Assembly (NCBI RefSeq): GCF_037963865.1
Contig: NZ_CP150170.1
Location: forward strand, 496,001 to 560,000
DNA length: 64,000 nucleotides
DNA from: Paenibacillus sp. FSL R10-2734
Lineage (GTDB): Bacteria > Bacillota > Bacilli > Paenibacillales > Paenibacillaceae
Direction of reading: 5' to 3'
Shown: in pieces, positions 1-12,692 of the stretch
Position numbering within the stretch: position 1 is the first letter of the stretch
Layout: each line of letters opens with the position of its first letter
Notes under the pieces: model-generated
The model's database searches: none
Seen by the model: only the letters and a program-made list of their open reading frames with translations
What the model was told of the DNA's origin: nothing
Program-made: the position numbers and the translations under genes

Positions 1-171
1 TACACCGCCAGCTGCGCGAATGTCAGAAGGTACGCGTTCCAAAGCCATAACAGCTACTGCACCCGCAGCCTCAGCAATTTTTGCTTGTTCTGCATTCATG
101 ACGTCCATAATGACGCCGCCTTTTTGCATTTCTGCCATGCCTCTTTTAACTCGCGATGTTCCTGTTTCCAT
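1..171 (-). CDS. pdxS: Pyridoxal 5'-phosphate synthase subunit PdxS, N-terminal part (cut by the window edge)
   Basis: The 57 visible codons give a typical PdxS N-terminus starting METGTSRVKRGMAEMQKGGV, followed by the beta-strand that carries VIMDV. PdxS is the synthase subunit of the DXP-independent vitamin B6 route. It builds PLP from ribose 5-phosphate, glyceraldehyde 3-phosphate and ammonia supplied by PdxT. The ATG at 171 has a GGGGGG-rich Shine-Dalgarno region about 7 nt upstream. The gene lies downstream of dacA on the same strand, as in Bacillus subtilis (guaB-dacA-pdxS-pdxT), but has its own promoter in the 111-nt gap. The remainder, and probably pdxT, lie outside the window. Confidence 0.96.
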   Translation of the reverse strand, partial: METGTSRVKRGMAEMQKGGVIMDVMNAEQAKIAEAAGAVAVMALERVPSDIRAAGGV

Positions 172-211
172 GTCCTAGCCCCCCGAATGATCTATCTTAA
201 TCTAACTTGTA

Positions 212-240
212 ATTTTACCCCAATGTAGGGGAATATACAA
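212..240 (-). promoter_or_regulatory. Sigma-A promoter of pdxS
   Basis: Read on the minus strand: -35 TTGTAT (235-240), a 17-nt spacer, and -10 TAAAAT (212-217). The spacer contains a CCCC/GGGG dyad. Transcription would start about 35 nt upstream of the pdxS ATG. Confidence 0.6.
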
Positions 241-282
241 TCCACTTACTCGGATTCAACGCATTTTTCGACGTTAAATTCA

Positions 283-1665
283 TTAGAACAAGTTTTTGAT
301 CCCAGTAAACAAATCGCCGAAGAAATCTCCAATGGCTCTAAGAAATAACTTAAACCAACCAGCCTTCTCCGCTTCTTCAGCAGTAATCAGATTTACCGTC
401 TTCTGCTGAACATCAGACATGCCTTCAACTTGGTAGGAATAAGTCACCTTACCGACTTTAGCAGATGGTGCTATAGGAGCAACTAAGGTTGCTGGATCAT
501 TTATTTCAACGGTTGTTTTAATTTGAGGGGACGTTGTTCCCTTAGGGACCATAAAAGATACTGCTTCATCCGTAACTACAGGCACCTCTTTATTTTTCCC
601 TTTGAGGACTGGTACAGTTTCGTTGCCGGCTATCACTGCTTTAGGGGCTACGACCTGTTTGATTTCAAAATTGTTAAATCCAAAATCAAGTACTTTCTTC
701 GTCTCTGTAAAACGGTGTGGCTCTGTATCAGCCCCCATTACTACACTTATCAGACGCATACCATCACGTTCAGCTGTCCCTGCAAAACAATATTTAGCTC
801 TAGCGGTATGGCCTGTTTTCAAACCATCCAATCCCTCATAAGCATAAGCCTTAAAATTCTGGATACTCTTGTTAGCTTCCAACATCCAGTTAAAATTAAT
901 CATTGGTGCGGTATCGCGTTCACGGAACTTGTAAGACTGAACCGTTGTAAATCTATTAAAATCAGGATGATCAGTAACGATATGTTTAGCAAGGATAGCA
1001 GCATCCATCGCTGACATTACATTTTCTTTATCATCAGTTGAACGGTATTTCTTGGGCATGTCAGCTTTGTCTAATCCAGTAGAATTAACGAAATAGGCAG
1101 TTTTCATCCCCATCTTCTGGGCAGTCTGATTCATTAGCTCTACGAATTCCAATTCTGATCCCGAAACTAGTTCTGCCAAAGCTACTGTAGCATCATTTGC
1201 AGATCCGACAGCCATTGCTATATACAGCTCTTCAACCGTATGCTCGTCACCTTGCGCTAGAAAAATACGTGATCCAACCTGTTTAGACGCATTTTCCCCT
1301 ACTATGACTTTTTGATCCCATGAAAGTTGCCCGTTCTTTACTGCTTCTGCTACAAGATACTCTGTCATCATCTTAGTCATACTTGCTGGAGGCAAAGCCT
1401 CATCTGCATTCATAGATAGAAGAATCTCACCTGTTGTTGGTTCTATCAGAACCGCTGACTTCAAATTTAGACCCAGTGATTCCACAGAAGGGATCTTTAC
1501 TGCTTTCTGAGTTGTCTGAGTTGCAGTACCAGCTTTTATTGTCGTAGTCGTACCTTCCTCAGCGAATGCCGGTAGTGGAGTGGAAACTAACATATTTAAA
1601 AGTAGACCTACTGTGACTGTCTTAATCATAAATTGCTTACCGTTAAATTTCTGCTTGTGCTTCAA
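283..1665 (-). CDS. dacA: D-alanyl-D-alanine carboxypeptidase (PBP5-type, DacA)
   Basis: 460-aa penicillin-binding protein that trims the terminal D-Ala from peptidoglycan pentapeptides outside the membrane. The N-terminus has a basic start, a hydrophobic core and an AFA-EE signal-peptidase site near residue 35. The three SxxK-family active-site motifs are present: SMTK (residues 95-98), SAN (155-157) and KTG (283-285). A beta-rich domain of about 100 aa follows, and the C-terminal amphipathic segment (AGWFKLFLRAIGDFFGDLF) is the usual membrane anchor of PBP5. The start is a TTG at 1665, with AGGAG 9 nt upstream. It follows guaB, as in B. subtilis, but a strong terminator separates the two. 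A possible -10 (TAGAAT, near 1708) precedes the gene, with no convincing -35. Confidence 0.96.
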   Translation of the reverse strand: MKHKQKFNGKQFMIKTVTVGLLLNMLVSTPLPAFAEEGTTTTIKAGTATQTTQKAVKIPSVESLGLNLKSAVLIEPTTGEILLSMNADEALPPASMTKMMTEYLVAEAVKNGQLSWDQKVIVGENASKQVGSRIFLAQGDEHTVEELYIAMAVGSANDATVALAELVSGSELEFVELMNQTAQKMGMKTAYFVNSTGLDKADMPKKYRSTDDKENVMSAMDAAILAKHIVTDHPDFNRFTTVQSYKFRERDTAPMINFNWMLEANKSIQNFKAYAYEGLDGLKTGHTARAKYCFAGTAERDGMRLISVVMGADTEPHRFTETKKVLDFGFNNFEIKQVVAPKAVIAGNETVPVLKGKNKEVPVVTDEAVSFMVPKGTTSPQIKTTVEINDPATLVAPIAPSAKVGKVTYSYQVEGMSDVQQKTVNLITAEEAEKAGWFKLFLRAIGDFFGDLFTGIKNLF

Positions 1666-1730
1666 TGATTACTACTCTCCTTTAAACCTCATATCAATAG
1701 CTTGTTCTATTCTAACACAGGGGTACACGC

Positions 1731-1767
1731 AAAAAAAGACAGACAGGACGAAATAGTCCTGTCTGTC
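1731..1767 (-). terminator. Intrinsic terminator after guaB
   Basis: A perfect 12-bp stem (1738-1749 with 1756-1767) and 6-nt loop, followed on the minus strand by seven U residues (complement of 1731-1737). It lies 24 nt past the guaB stop codon. Confidence 0.93.
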
Positions 1768-1790
1768 CAAAAAATAGTCTTTCCAGTCCA

Positions 1791-3248
1791 TTACACGGAA
1801 TAGTTTGGCGCTTCTTTCGTGATTTGCACATCATGTGGATGGCTTTCGCGAAGTCCAGCACTTGTGATGCGAATGAAAGAAGTATCATTTCGAAGTTCTT
1901 CCAAAGACTTCGTACCGCAATAGCCCATACCGGAGCGCAATCCGCCGATCAATTGATGAACGGTATCCGAAAGAGGTCCTTTAAAAGCGATACGACCCTC
2001 AATTCCTTCAGGAACAAGCTTCTTATCGTCATCCTGGAAATAACGATCCTTACTACCTTGTTTCATGGCACTCATACTGCCCATACCACGATATACTTTA
2101 AATTTACGGCCTTGATAAAGCTCAGATTCTCCTGGGCTTTCTTCAGTACCCGCAAACATACTTCCCATCATTACTGCATGGGCACCAGCGGCAATAGCCT
2201 TAGTAATTTCCCCAGAGTACTTGATTCCACCATCAGCAATAATAGGAACTCCATACTCACGAGCAACTGTCGCACAATCATAAATGGCTGTAACCTGTGG
2301 TACACCGATACCAGCGATAACGCGTGTTGTACAGATAGAACCTGGTCCAATACCTACCTTAACTACAGAAGCTCCTGCTTCAATTAGCTCACGTGTTGCT
2401 TCACCTGTAGCCACGTTACCAGCAACAATCGTAAGATCAGGATACAACTCACGAATTTGGCGAACGGCTTCAATAATATTAATATGGTGACCATGTGCAG
2501 AATCGACAACGATCAAATCAACACCTGATTTCACTAATGCTGCAGTACGCTCGAATGTATCTTTTGAGATACCAACAGCTGCTCCAACCAGCAAACGGCC
2601 CTGTGCATCTTTCGCTCCGTTAGGGAACTGAATAGCCTTCTCGATATCCTTAATGGTAATCAGGCCCTTAAGAATGTTATTCTCGTCCACCAGCGGCAAT
2701 TTCTCAATCTTATGACGTTGCAAGATCCCCTCTGCTTCTTGTAGTGTCGTACCTACAGCAGCAGTCACGAGATTCTCATGTGTCATAACTTCTTTAATTG
2801 GAATATTAAAGTCATGAATAAAGCGTAAATCTCTATTAGTTAGAATACCGACCAGTTTGTTGTCACTATCTACAATCGGTACTCCGGAAATGCGGTATTT
2901 ACCCATTAGTAGTTCAGCATCAGATACTAAATGTTCTGCTGAAAGAGAGAAGGGATTAGTAATAACTCCGCTCTCGGAACGCTTCACACGATCCACTTCT
3001 TCCGCTTGCTGCTCTACAGGCATATTCTTGTGAATAATCCCGATACCACCCTCACGAGCAATAGCAATGGCCATAGCCGCTTCTGTGACTGTGTCCATAC
3101 CTGCACTCATAAGCGGGATGTTCAACTTCACATTCTTACTTAGAACTGTAGTCAAATCTACTTCCTTCGGCAGTACCTCAGATTTACGCGGAACCAGCAG
3201 CACATCATCAAAAGTTAGACCTTCTTTACCAAACTTATCCTTCCACAC
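1791..3248 (-). CDS. guaB: Inosine-5'-monophosphate dehydrogenase
   Basis: Catalyses the NAD-dependent oxidation of IMP to XMP, the committed step to GMP. The TIM barrel starts KEGLTFDDVLLVP and is interrupted by a pair of CBS domains (about residues 95-210). The catalytic-loop cysteine sits in GIGPGSICTTR (about residue 306), with the flap motif YRGMGS later and the conserved SHPHDV tail. The ORF opens at an ATG at 3257, but AGGAGG lies only 1 nt before it. The GTG at 3248 has 10-nt spacing and gives MWKDKFGKEG, which matches the usual start of Bacillus GuaB (485 aa), so I chose GTG. A consensus promoter lies about 165 nt upstream and a terminator directly downstream. It is the first gene after the rrn operon. 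Confidence 0.96.
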   Translation of the reverse strand: MWKDKFGKEGLTFDDVLLVPRKSEVLPKEVDLTTVLSKNVKLNIPLMSAGMDTVTEAAMAIAIAREGGIGIIHKNMPVEQQAEEVDRVKRSESGVITNPFSLSAEHLVSDAELLMGKYRISGVPIVDSDNKLVGILTNRDLRFIHDFNIPIKEVMTHENLVTAAVGTTLQEAEGILQRHKIEKLPLVDENNILKGLITIKDIEKAIQFPNGAKDAQGRLLVGAAVGISKDTFERTAALVKSGVDLIVVDSAHGHHINIIEAVRQIRELYPDLTIVAGNVATGEATRELIEAGASVVKVGIGPGSICTTRVIAGIGVPQVTAIYDCATVAREYGVPIIADGGIKYSGEITKAIAAGAHAVMMGSMFAGTEESPGESELYQGRKFKVYRGMGSMSAMKQGSKDRYFQDDDKKLVPEGIEGRIAFKGPLSDTVHQLIGGLRSGMGYCGTKSLEELRNDTSFIRITSAGLRESHPHDVQITKEAPNYSV

Positions 3249-3635
3249 CTGGGTCATTCCTCCTCGGTTGTTTTAAATTATACCCGCCTACAAACTTTAT
3301 AAAAGAAGAACCTTCAACTTTAAGTCCATTCACGACAGACAACTCTGTACACCTGGAAGTAGAACAAGTTCATATCTTCAATTTGGGTTTGAGATGCTTA
3401 TCCAAAAATATATTATTGCCATCTTAGCAAAGGGCATTTGGACTGTCAAGAACATTACATCATCAGAGTAGGTATTCAAAAAACGACCCTCGAGTAAGCG
3501 AATTATTGGACTATTGTCCATACACAGTGGACATTAAGGAATGAAATTATACATTTCACTTTAGTCATCACCCATACTTACGCTTATCTCTAATGTAGTA
3601 TCTCAAAATAAACTCTAATGAATTCTTAAATGATA
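3249..3635 (-). promoter_or_regulatory. guaB promoter and long leader
   Basis: This 390-nt stretch has no gene. On the minus strand it holds -35 TTGACA (3444-3449), a 17-nt spacer and -10 TAAGAT (3421-3426). This is a near-consensus sigma-A promoter that predicts a leader of about 165 nt. I see no purine-riboswitch core in the leader. An inverted repeat TGTCCA-N7-TGGACA lies further upstream (3515-3533), with no assigned role. Confidence 0.7.
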
Positions 3636-3674
3636 CAACAAAAAGACCACTGTCGATGACTCAACAGTGGTCTT
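3636..3674 (-). terminator. rrn operon terminator
   Basis: An 11-bp perfect stem (AAGACCACTGT at 3643-3653 with its complement at 3664-3674), followed on the minus strand by a U-rich run. It sits 4 nt past the 5S rRNA. Confidence 0.9.
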
Positions 3675-3678
3675 GCGT

Positions 3679-3795
3679 GCTTGGCAACGTCCTACTCTCC
3701 CAGGACCCTTCGGTCCAAGTACCATCGGCGCTGGAGGGCTTAACGGTCGTGTTCGGGATGGGTACGCGTGGAACCCCTCCGCTATCGCCACCAAA
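3679..3795 (-). rRNA. rrf: 5S ribosomal RNA
   Basis: About 117 nt. The minus strand reads TTTGGTGGCGATAGCGGAGG at the 5' end and closes with the complementary GTTGCCAAGC helix-I strand. It contains the usual CCCATCCCGAACACG loop. Ends are placed by homology and are good to a few nt. Confidence 0.95.
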
Positions 3796-3889
3796 CATGC
3801 GTCTGTGAAACAGACGCTGCCGCGTGAAATTTCATTCATCACCAGAAGTGACAATGAATTTCTAAGCGTGTTACAGGCTTAATCGCCTG

Positions 3890-3919
3890 AAAACTGAATC
3901 CGAAACAAATCTGCGTTTT
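3890..3919 (-). other. 23S rRNA processing stem, 3' arm
   Basis: This 30-nt segment in the 23S-5S spacer is complementary, with a few mismatches and one bulge, to 6943-6973 just upstream of 23S. In the transcript the two would pair into the long stem that is cleaved to release pre-23S rRNA. Confidence 0.75.
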
Positions 3920-3924
3920 AAATA

Positions 3925-6843
<2,919 letters not shown>

Positions 6844-6942
6844 TTCGCTCCAATGTTTCGTTTGTTCGCACAATCGAAAATCTTCGCTTCCAGCTAATAA
6901 CTAACGTACTTGTTTACACAAGTTTTAGCTAAAAGATGTTCT

Positions 6943-6973
6943 AAAACGCAAATTCGTTTCGGTATCCAGTTTT
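6943..6973 (-). other. 23S rRNA processing stem, 5' arm, next to a boxA-like element
   Basis: Pairs with 3890-3919. The adjoining minus-strand sequence GATCCTTGAAAACTGGAT resembles the boxA antitermination element found before 23S in Bacillus-type rrn operons. Confidence 0.65.
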
Positions 6974-7011
6974 CAAGGATCAAGTTTAAAGATGAGAGCT
7001 TAAACTCTCAA

Positions 7012-7031
7012 AACTGAGCAACGAGTGAGTA
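7012..7031 (-). other. 16S rRNA processing stem, 3' arm
   Basis: 20 nt in the 16S-23S spacer that is complementary (one G-U pair) to 8746-8765 upstream of 16S, forming the stalk that encloses pre-16S rRNA. Confidence 0.75.
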
Positions 7032-7103
7032 ACAGGCCTAAACCTGAGTTTTGGAAGTTTAGCTTCCGATTTGAATGTCTTCATTGCAGAAGACGATTCT
7101 CCA

Positions 7104-8660
<1,557 letters not shown>

Positions 8661-8819
8661 GTATTGAAAAGAGCGATATGCTCATTTTGAAACATCTGAC
8701 GAGAAAATTAATTCTCTAATTTTGGATTTCACTTTCGTGATTTCCTACTCACTCGTTGTTCAGTTTTCAAAGATCAAGTTCTCGTTGGCGCCGTTTAATG
8801 TCTCAGCAGCAACTCTTAT

Positions 8820-8849
8820 ACTATATCATGTTCGGCTATTTAATGTCAA
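8820..8849 (-). promoter_or_regulatory. rrn promoter P2
   Basis: -35 TTGACA (8844-8849), 18-nt spacer, -10 TATAGT (8820-8825), read on the minus strand. The CATGATATA context around the -10 recurs in P1, suggesting a tandem duplication. Confidence 0.8.
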
Positions 8850-8906
8850 GCTCTTTTTTCAACTTCTTTTTCGAGCTCGGCATGTGTATTTCTTGGCCGG
8901 ACTTAG

Positions 8907-8935
8907 AATATATCATGTATAGAGATTCATTGCAA
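8907..8935 (-). promoter_or_regulatory. rrn promoter P1
   Basis: -35 TTGCAA (8930-8935), 17-nt spacer, -10 TATATT (8907-8912) on the minus strand, 87 nt upstream of P2. Tandem promoters are usual for Bacillus-type rrn operons. Confidence 0.7.
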
Positions 8936-9067
8936 CACTTTTTTTCAAACAAATTAGTATTAAGCTATATATCCTCAAAACCACACTAGAGCCTTTAGCT
9001 TCTGATCAACAGTAGCCAAGGAGAACCGCCGCTAGACAGCTCCCCTGTGCTCATTGTTGTATAGATA

Positions 9068-10588
9068 CTATTCGTTTGTACGGTTACGCATATGCGGAAA
9101 CAGTAGTACATCACGAATAGATGCAGAATTGGTAAGCAACATGATCAAACGGTCTACACCGATTCCCAGCCCACCTGTAGGAGGCATACCATATTCCAAA
9201 GCACGGATGAAGTCATCGTCCATCTCATGAGCTTCGTCATTCCCTTGCTCTTTCTCCTGGATTTGCGCTTCAAAGCGTTGGCGCTGGTCGATCGGATCAT
9301 TCAATTCACTAAATGCATTCGCATGCTCACGACCCACAATAAACAATTCAAAACGATCGGTGAAGCGTGGATCCTCATCATTTTTCTTAGCAAGTGGTGA
9401 GATTTCAACCGGGTGTCCCATTACAAAGGTAGGCTGAATCAGAGTTTCCTCAACAAATTGCTCAAAGAAAGCATTAAGGATATGACCGAAAGACATGTGC
9501 TTCTCTACAGGTACACGGTGCTCTTTAGCCAAAGCCTGTGCTTCCTCATCTGTCATATGAACACTGAAATCAACACCTGTTACTTCTTTAACGGCATCAA
9601 CCATAGTTACACGGCGCCATCCTGGTGACAGATCTACCGGCTTGCCTTGATAGTCGACCTGTTGAGTTCCTAATACCTCTTGGGCAATATGAGCGATCAT
9701 ATTCTCCGTAAGATTCATGATGTCCTTGTAATCAGCATAAGCTTCATACAGCTCAATCATAGTAAACTCAGGGTTGTGACGAGTCGAAATTCCTTCGTTA
9801 CGATAGACACGACCGATTTCGTATACTTTTTCCAATCCACCAACAATCAGACGTTTCAAATGAAGCTCAATAGCAATCCGCATATACAGCTGCATTTCAA
9901 GCGTGTTGTGGTAGGTGATAAACGGACGCGCAGCAGCTCCACCGGCAATCGCATGAAGTGTAGGTGTTTCAACTTCAAGATAGCCAAGTGAATCCAAATA
10001 ACGACGCATCGATTGAATGATTCTTGAACGAGCAATAAAGGTCTGTTGAACTTCCGGATTAATAATCAAATCAACGTAGCGCTGGCGGTAACGCAGCTCT
10101 ACATCTTTAAGACCATGATATTTCTCAGGAAGTGGCAACAAAGACTTGGACAAGACTTCGAGATTATGCACTTTGATGGAGGTCTCGCCTGTTTTGGTTT
10201 TGAATACTGTTCCGCGAACGCCAATGATATCTCCTAAATCAAGAACATTGAACGCGGTGTATTGCGTTTCAGGAATGCTGTCTTGACGAACATAAAGCTG
10301 AATTCTTCCACTGAGGTCTTGGATATGCGCAAAACTGGCTTTACCCATTACGCGTTTTGCCATAATGCGACCTGCTATGCTCACTTCAACGGATAGCTCG
10401 TCCAATTCCTCTTTAGAAAGTCCATCATACTTCGATACTAGATCGCCAGCGTTAGCTGTGCGCTCATACTTTTTACCGAAAGGATCGATGCCAAGTCCTC
10501 TTAGCTCGTCCAATTTGGCACGGCGGATCTGCAAAAGCTCACTAAGTTCGTTCTCTGCATTGTCCACATTATTCATTTCCTCGGTCAT
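9068..10588 (-). CDS. lysS: Lysyl-tRNA synthetase, class II
   Basis: Charges tRNA-Lys with lysine using ATP. After a short acidic start, an OB-fold anticodon-binding domain (about residues 60-150) is followed by the class II catalytic core. Motif 2 is visible as VYRNEGISTRHNPEFT and motif 3 as GMPPTGGLGIGVDRL near the C-terminus. The ORF opens at an ATG at 10597, but AGGGG abuts it directly. The ATG at 10588 (MTEEMNN) has 9-nt spacing and is preferred, giving 506 aa. It lies between greA and the rrn operon, and ends the folate-dusB-greA-lysS gene cluster as lysS does in B. subtilis. There is no separate promoter in the short gap, so it is probably reached by read-through from greA. Confidence 0.96.
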   Translation of the reverse strand: MTEEMNNVDNAENELSELLQIRRAKLDELRGLGIDPFGKKYERTANAGDLVSKYDGLSKEELDELSVEVSIAGRIMAKRVMGKASFAHIQDLSGRIQLYVRQDSIPETQYTAFNVLDLGDIIGVRGTVFKTKTGETSIKVHNLEVLSKSLLPLPEKYHGLKDVELRYRQRYVDLIINPEVQQTFIARSRIIQSMRRYLDSLGYLEVETPTLHAIAGGAAARPFITYHNTLEMQLYMRIAIELHLKRLIVGGLEKVYEIGRVYRNEGISTRHNPEFTMIELYEAYADYKDIMNLTENMIAHIAQEVLGTQQVDYQGKPVDLSPGWRRVTMVDAVKEVTGVDFSVHMTDEEAQALAKEHRVPVEKHMSFGHILNAFFEQFVEETLIQPTFVMGHPVEISPLAKKNDEDPRFTDRFELFIVGREHANAFSELNDPIDQRQRFEAQIQEKEQGNDEAHEMDDDFIRALEYGMPPTGGLGIGVDRLIMLLTNSASIRDVLLFPHMRNRTNE

Positions 10589-10620
10589 GCTATTCATCCC
10601 CTTGCAGATATAAATCCCTT

Positions 10621-10654
10621 ATATTTTGAAAAAAAGCTTCCCTAAGGAAGCTTT
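10621..10654 (-). terminator. Terminator or attenuator between greA and lysS
   Basis: A 9-bp stem AAAGCTTCC/GGAAGCTTT (10633-10641 with 10646-10654), a 4-nt loop and a U-rich run on the minus strand. It ends only about 35 nt before lysS, leaving no room for a lysS promoter, so it may work as a partial terminator. A weaker hairpin (CAGACC/GGTCTG, 10725-10740) lies just after the greA stop. Confidence 0.75.
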
Positions 10655-10744
10655 CCCAAACAATGTTCCCTTATCTGCCTACATACAACGAAACAGCTTA
10701 TACATTTGGCAGCACATCTATTTACAGACCATGAGGTCTGTACA

Positions 10745-11224
10745 CTACTTCATTCTGATATCGAGAATTTTATATTGAATAACGCCTGCAGGTGTATTAA
10801 CGTCAACGATCGTGCCTATTTTCTTCCCGATGATGGCTTTGCCTACTGGACTTTCGTTGGAAATCTTATTATTCAGTGGATCGGACTCCGCTGTGCCTAC
10901 GATCGTATACTCCATAGTGTCGCCATACTCCAAATCCTCAACACTTACAGTAACACCGATACTTACCACATCAGTAACGATCTCGTCGCTATTAATGATG
11001 CGCGCGTTGCGAAGCATCTTCTCCAAGGTGATAACGCGTCCTTCGATAAAAGCCTGCTCATTCTTCGCGTCTTCATACTCCGAGTTCTCACTGATATCTC
11101 CGTAGCCAATCGCTACCTTAATCCGTTCAGCAACCTCGCGGCGTTTCACAGATTTGAGGGTCTCCAGCTCATCTTCCAGACGCTTTAGCCCGTCCGGCGT
11201 AAGAATGACTTCTTTATCGCTCAT
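10745..11224 (-). CDS. greA: Transcription elongation factor GreA
   Basis: 159 aa. It rescues backtracked RNA polymerase by inserting its coiled coil into the secondary channel and stimulating transcript cleavage. The N-terminal antiparallel coiled coil (about residues 5-75, LTPDGLKRLEDELETLK... RVITLEKML) carries the acidic tip DISENSEYEDAK. The C-terminal FKBP-like domain ends with SPVGKAIIGKKIG. The ORF could start at 11251, but only the ATG at 11224 (MSDKEVILT) has an AGGAG upstream. It has its own perfect consensus promoter and sits between dusB and lysS, where B. subtilis has no greA. Confidence 0.96.
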   Translation of the reverse strand: MSDKEVILTPDGLKRLEDELETLKSVKRREVAERIKVAIGYGDISENSEYEDAKNEQAFIEGRVITLEKMLRNARIINSDEIVTDVVSIGVTVSVEDLEYGDTMEYTIVGTAESDPLNNKISNESPVGKAIIGKKIGTIVDVNTPAGVIQYKILDIRMK

Positions 11225-11344
11225 CTCAACCGATTCTCCTGTCGTATACAATTATTGAAAACACCATACTATATGCTAATCTAGGAGGATAAGAACCCTC
11301 CCTGCTGCATTGCTCTTACTGTAACGGCGATTTTATACTGTGAA

Positions 11345-11373
11345 ATTATATTGGAACCGCTACTAAATGTCAA
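11345..11373 (-). promoter_or_regulatory. Perfect consensus sigma-A promoter of greA
   Basis: -35 TTGACA (11368-11373), 17-nt spacer, -10 TATAAT (11345-11350) on the minus strand. The predicted leader is about 115 nt and contains a GGAGG-N8-CCTCC hairpin near 11283-11300. Confidence 0.88.
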
Positions 11374-11400
11374 TGACACTACATATAAAGTGGGATGTGT

Positions 11401-11427
11401 TCAAAAAGCGTTAGGAAAATAACGTTT
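11401..11427 (-). terminator. Terminator overlapping the dusB stop codon
   Basis: An 8-bp stem (11406-11413 with 11420-11427, one G-U pair) around GGAAAA, followed by U5 on the minus strand. It separates the folate-dusB transcript from greA. Confidence 0.7.
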
Positions 11428-12442
11428 ATACTACAGAAGAAGACATTCCCATACCCTTATTCTCTTCATCATGCATTAGTTGAACAACAAAATCATTCAA
11501 AATCTTCACCATTCCATCACGTTTCGTCTCTGCCATGAGAACGTCCTTCACTCTAGCGGCAGCCTTCAAACCTTTTAAGTACCAGGCCATGTGCTTACGC
11601 ATATCACGAACGGCTACGGCTTCTCCCTTAAGAGCAACCAGTCGATCCATATGAAGAATGGCAACCTTAATTTTCTCTTCTAACCCTGGCTCAGGCATCA
11701 GTTCCCCCGTGCTTAAATACTGAATCGTACGATACAGCATCCATGGGTTACCCAATGCACCACGTCCGATCATCACGCCATCACAGCCGGTCTGATCAAG
11801 CATAGCCCGAGCATCTTCAGGTGTATTGACATCGCCGTTGCCGATAACTGGAATGGATACCGCTTCTTTTGCCATCTTGATATAATTCCAGTCTGCACGC
11901 CCCGTGTAGAGTTGCTCCCGTGTTCTTCCGTGTACACTAACAGCCTTACCACCCGCACGTTCTACTGCCCGCGCATTATCTTCGACAAAAATATGCTCAC
12001 TATCCCAGCCAATACGCATCTTCACGGTTACGGGCTTATCGACAACATCGACAACTGCAGATACCATTTCATAGATTTTGTCTGGGTTCAAAAGCCAGCG
12101 GGCTCCCGCATCACATTTCGTTACCTTCGGCACTGGGCATCCCATATTGATATCGATAATATCAGCGTTGGTCTCTTTATCAACCACTTTAGCAGCTTGC
12201 ACCAGTGACTCTCTATCTCCACCAAAAATCTGCAAACTAAGCGGTTTTTCCCGTTCATCCACGAACAACATTTCGCGAGTACGCGTATTTCCGTGAATAA
12301 TAGCCTTGTCGCTCACCATTTCCGCACAGACTAAACCTGTACCAAACTCTTTAGCGATTAAACGAAAGGCTGGATTGCACACGCCAGCCATAGGAGCCAG
12401 GACAACCTGATTCTTCATCTCGATGTCGCCAATCTTCAGCAT
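11426..12442 (-). CDS. dusB: tRNA-dihydrouridine synthase DusB
   Basis: FMN enzyme that reduces uridines in the tRNA D-loop. The TIM-barrel N-terminus reads MLKIGDIEMKNQVVLAPMAGVCNPAFR. The catalytic cysteine lies in NMGCPVPKVTKCDAGA, and the FMN phosphate-binding motif is GNGDVNTPEDA followed by GCDGVMIGRGALGNPW. The start at 12442 matches the family N-terminus and has GGAAG 8 nt upstream; an ATG at 12457 is an alternative. It follows the folate genes and the XRE gene, as in B. subtilis (folK-yazB-dusB). Confidence 0.95.
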   Translation of the reverse strand: MLKIGDIEMKNQVVLAPMAGVCNPAFRLIAKEFGTGLVCAEMVSDKAIIHGNTRTREMLFVDEREKPLSLQIFGGDRESLVQAAKVVDKETNADIIDINMGCPVPKVTKCDAGARWLLNPDKIYEMVSAVVDVVDKPVTVKMRIGWDSEHIFVEDNARAVERAGGKAVSVHGRTREQLYTGRADWNYIKMAKEAVSIPVIGNGDVNTPEDARAMLDQTGCDGVMIGRGALGNPWMLYRTIQYLSTGELMPEPGLEEKIKVAILHMDRLVALKGEAVAVRDMRKHMAWYLKGLKAAARVKDVLMAETKRDGMVKILNDFVVQLMHDEENKGMGMSSSVV

Positions 12443-12482
12443 TCGTATCACTTCCATTATTCCTATTTGTATTGCTTAAAAA

Positions 12483-12692
12483 TTATGTGTTAGGGTTTAC
12501 CAATTCTTCAGTTGCAACCCCTAGGACATTCGCAATTTTATCTAAAATTTGATCTTCCAAACGTCTGTTTCCCCTCTCAACTGCGCCAAGCACAGCCAAG
12601 GAAATTCCAGTCAGATCCGCAAGTTCCTGTTGAGTATAGCCTTTTAGCTTGCGGAATGCCCTGACCCTCCGCCCCATACGTTTGTTGTCCAC
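12483..12692 (-). CDS. Small XRE-family helix-turn-helix protein (YazB-like)
   Basis: A 69-aa single-domain Cro/CI-type HTH protein. RAFRKLKGYTQQELADLTGI and VLGAVERGNRRLEDQIL form helices 1-4, with the recognition helix around SLAVLGAVERG. There is no other domain. The GTG at 12692 has an AAGGAAGGA ribosome-binding site lying inside the end of folK, so the two genes overlap by 49 nt. The same arrangement (folK-yazB-dusB) exists in B. subtilis, which suggests translational coupling. The target is unknown. Confidence 0.88.
   Translation of the reverse strand: MDNKRMGRRVRAFRKLKGYTQQELADLTGISLAVLGAVERGNRRLEDQILDKIANVLGVATEELVNPNT

Larger units (their letters stand above)
8661..9067 (-). promoter_or_regulatory. 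rrn leader and control region
   Basis: About 400 nt between lysS and 16S with no credible gene. On the minus strand it contains, in order, promoter P1 (8907-8935), promoter P2 (8820-8849), a boxA-like TCTTTGAAAACT (near 8762-8773) and the 5' arm of the 16S processing stem (8746-8765). I see no convincing lysS terminator before P1. Confidence 0.8.

Noticed and set aside
1824..2387. 187-codon plus-strand ORF opposite guaB
   Set aside because: A shadow of guaB with no coding evidence.
3249..3414. Purine riboswitch in the guaB leader
   Set aside because: The leader is long, but none of the conserved core and loop sequences of the class are present.
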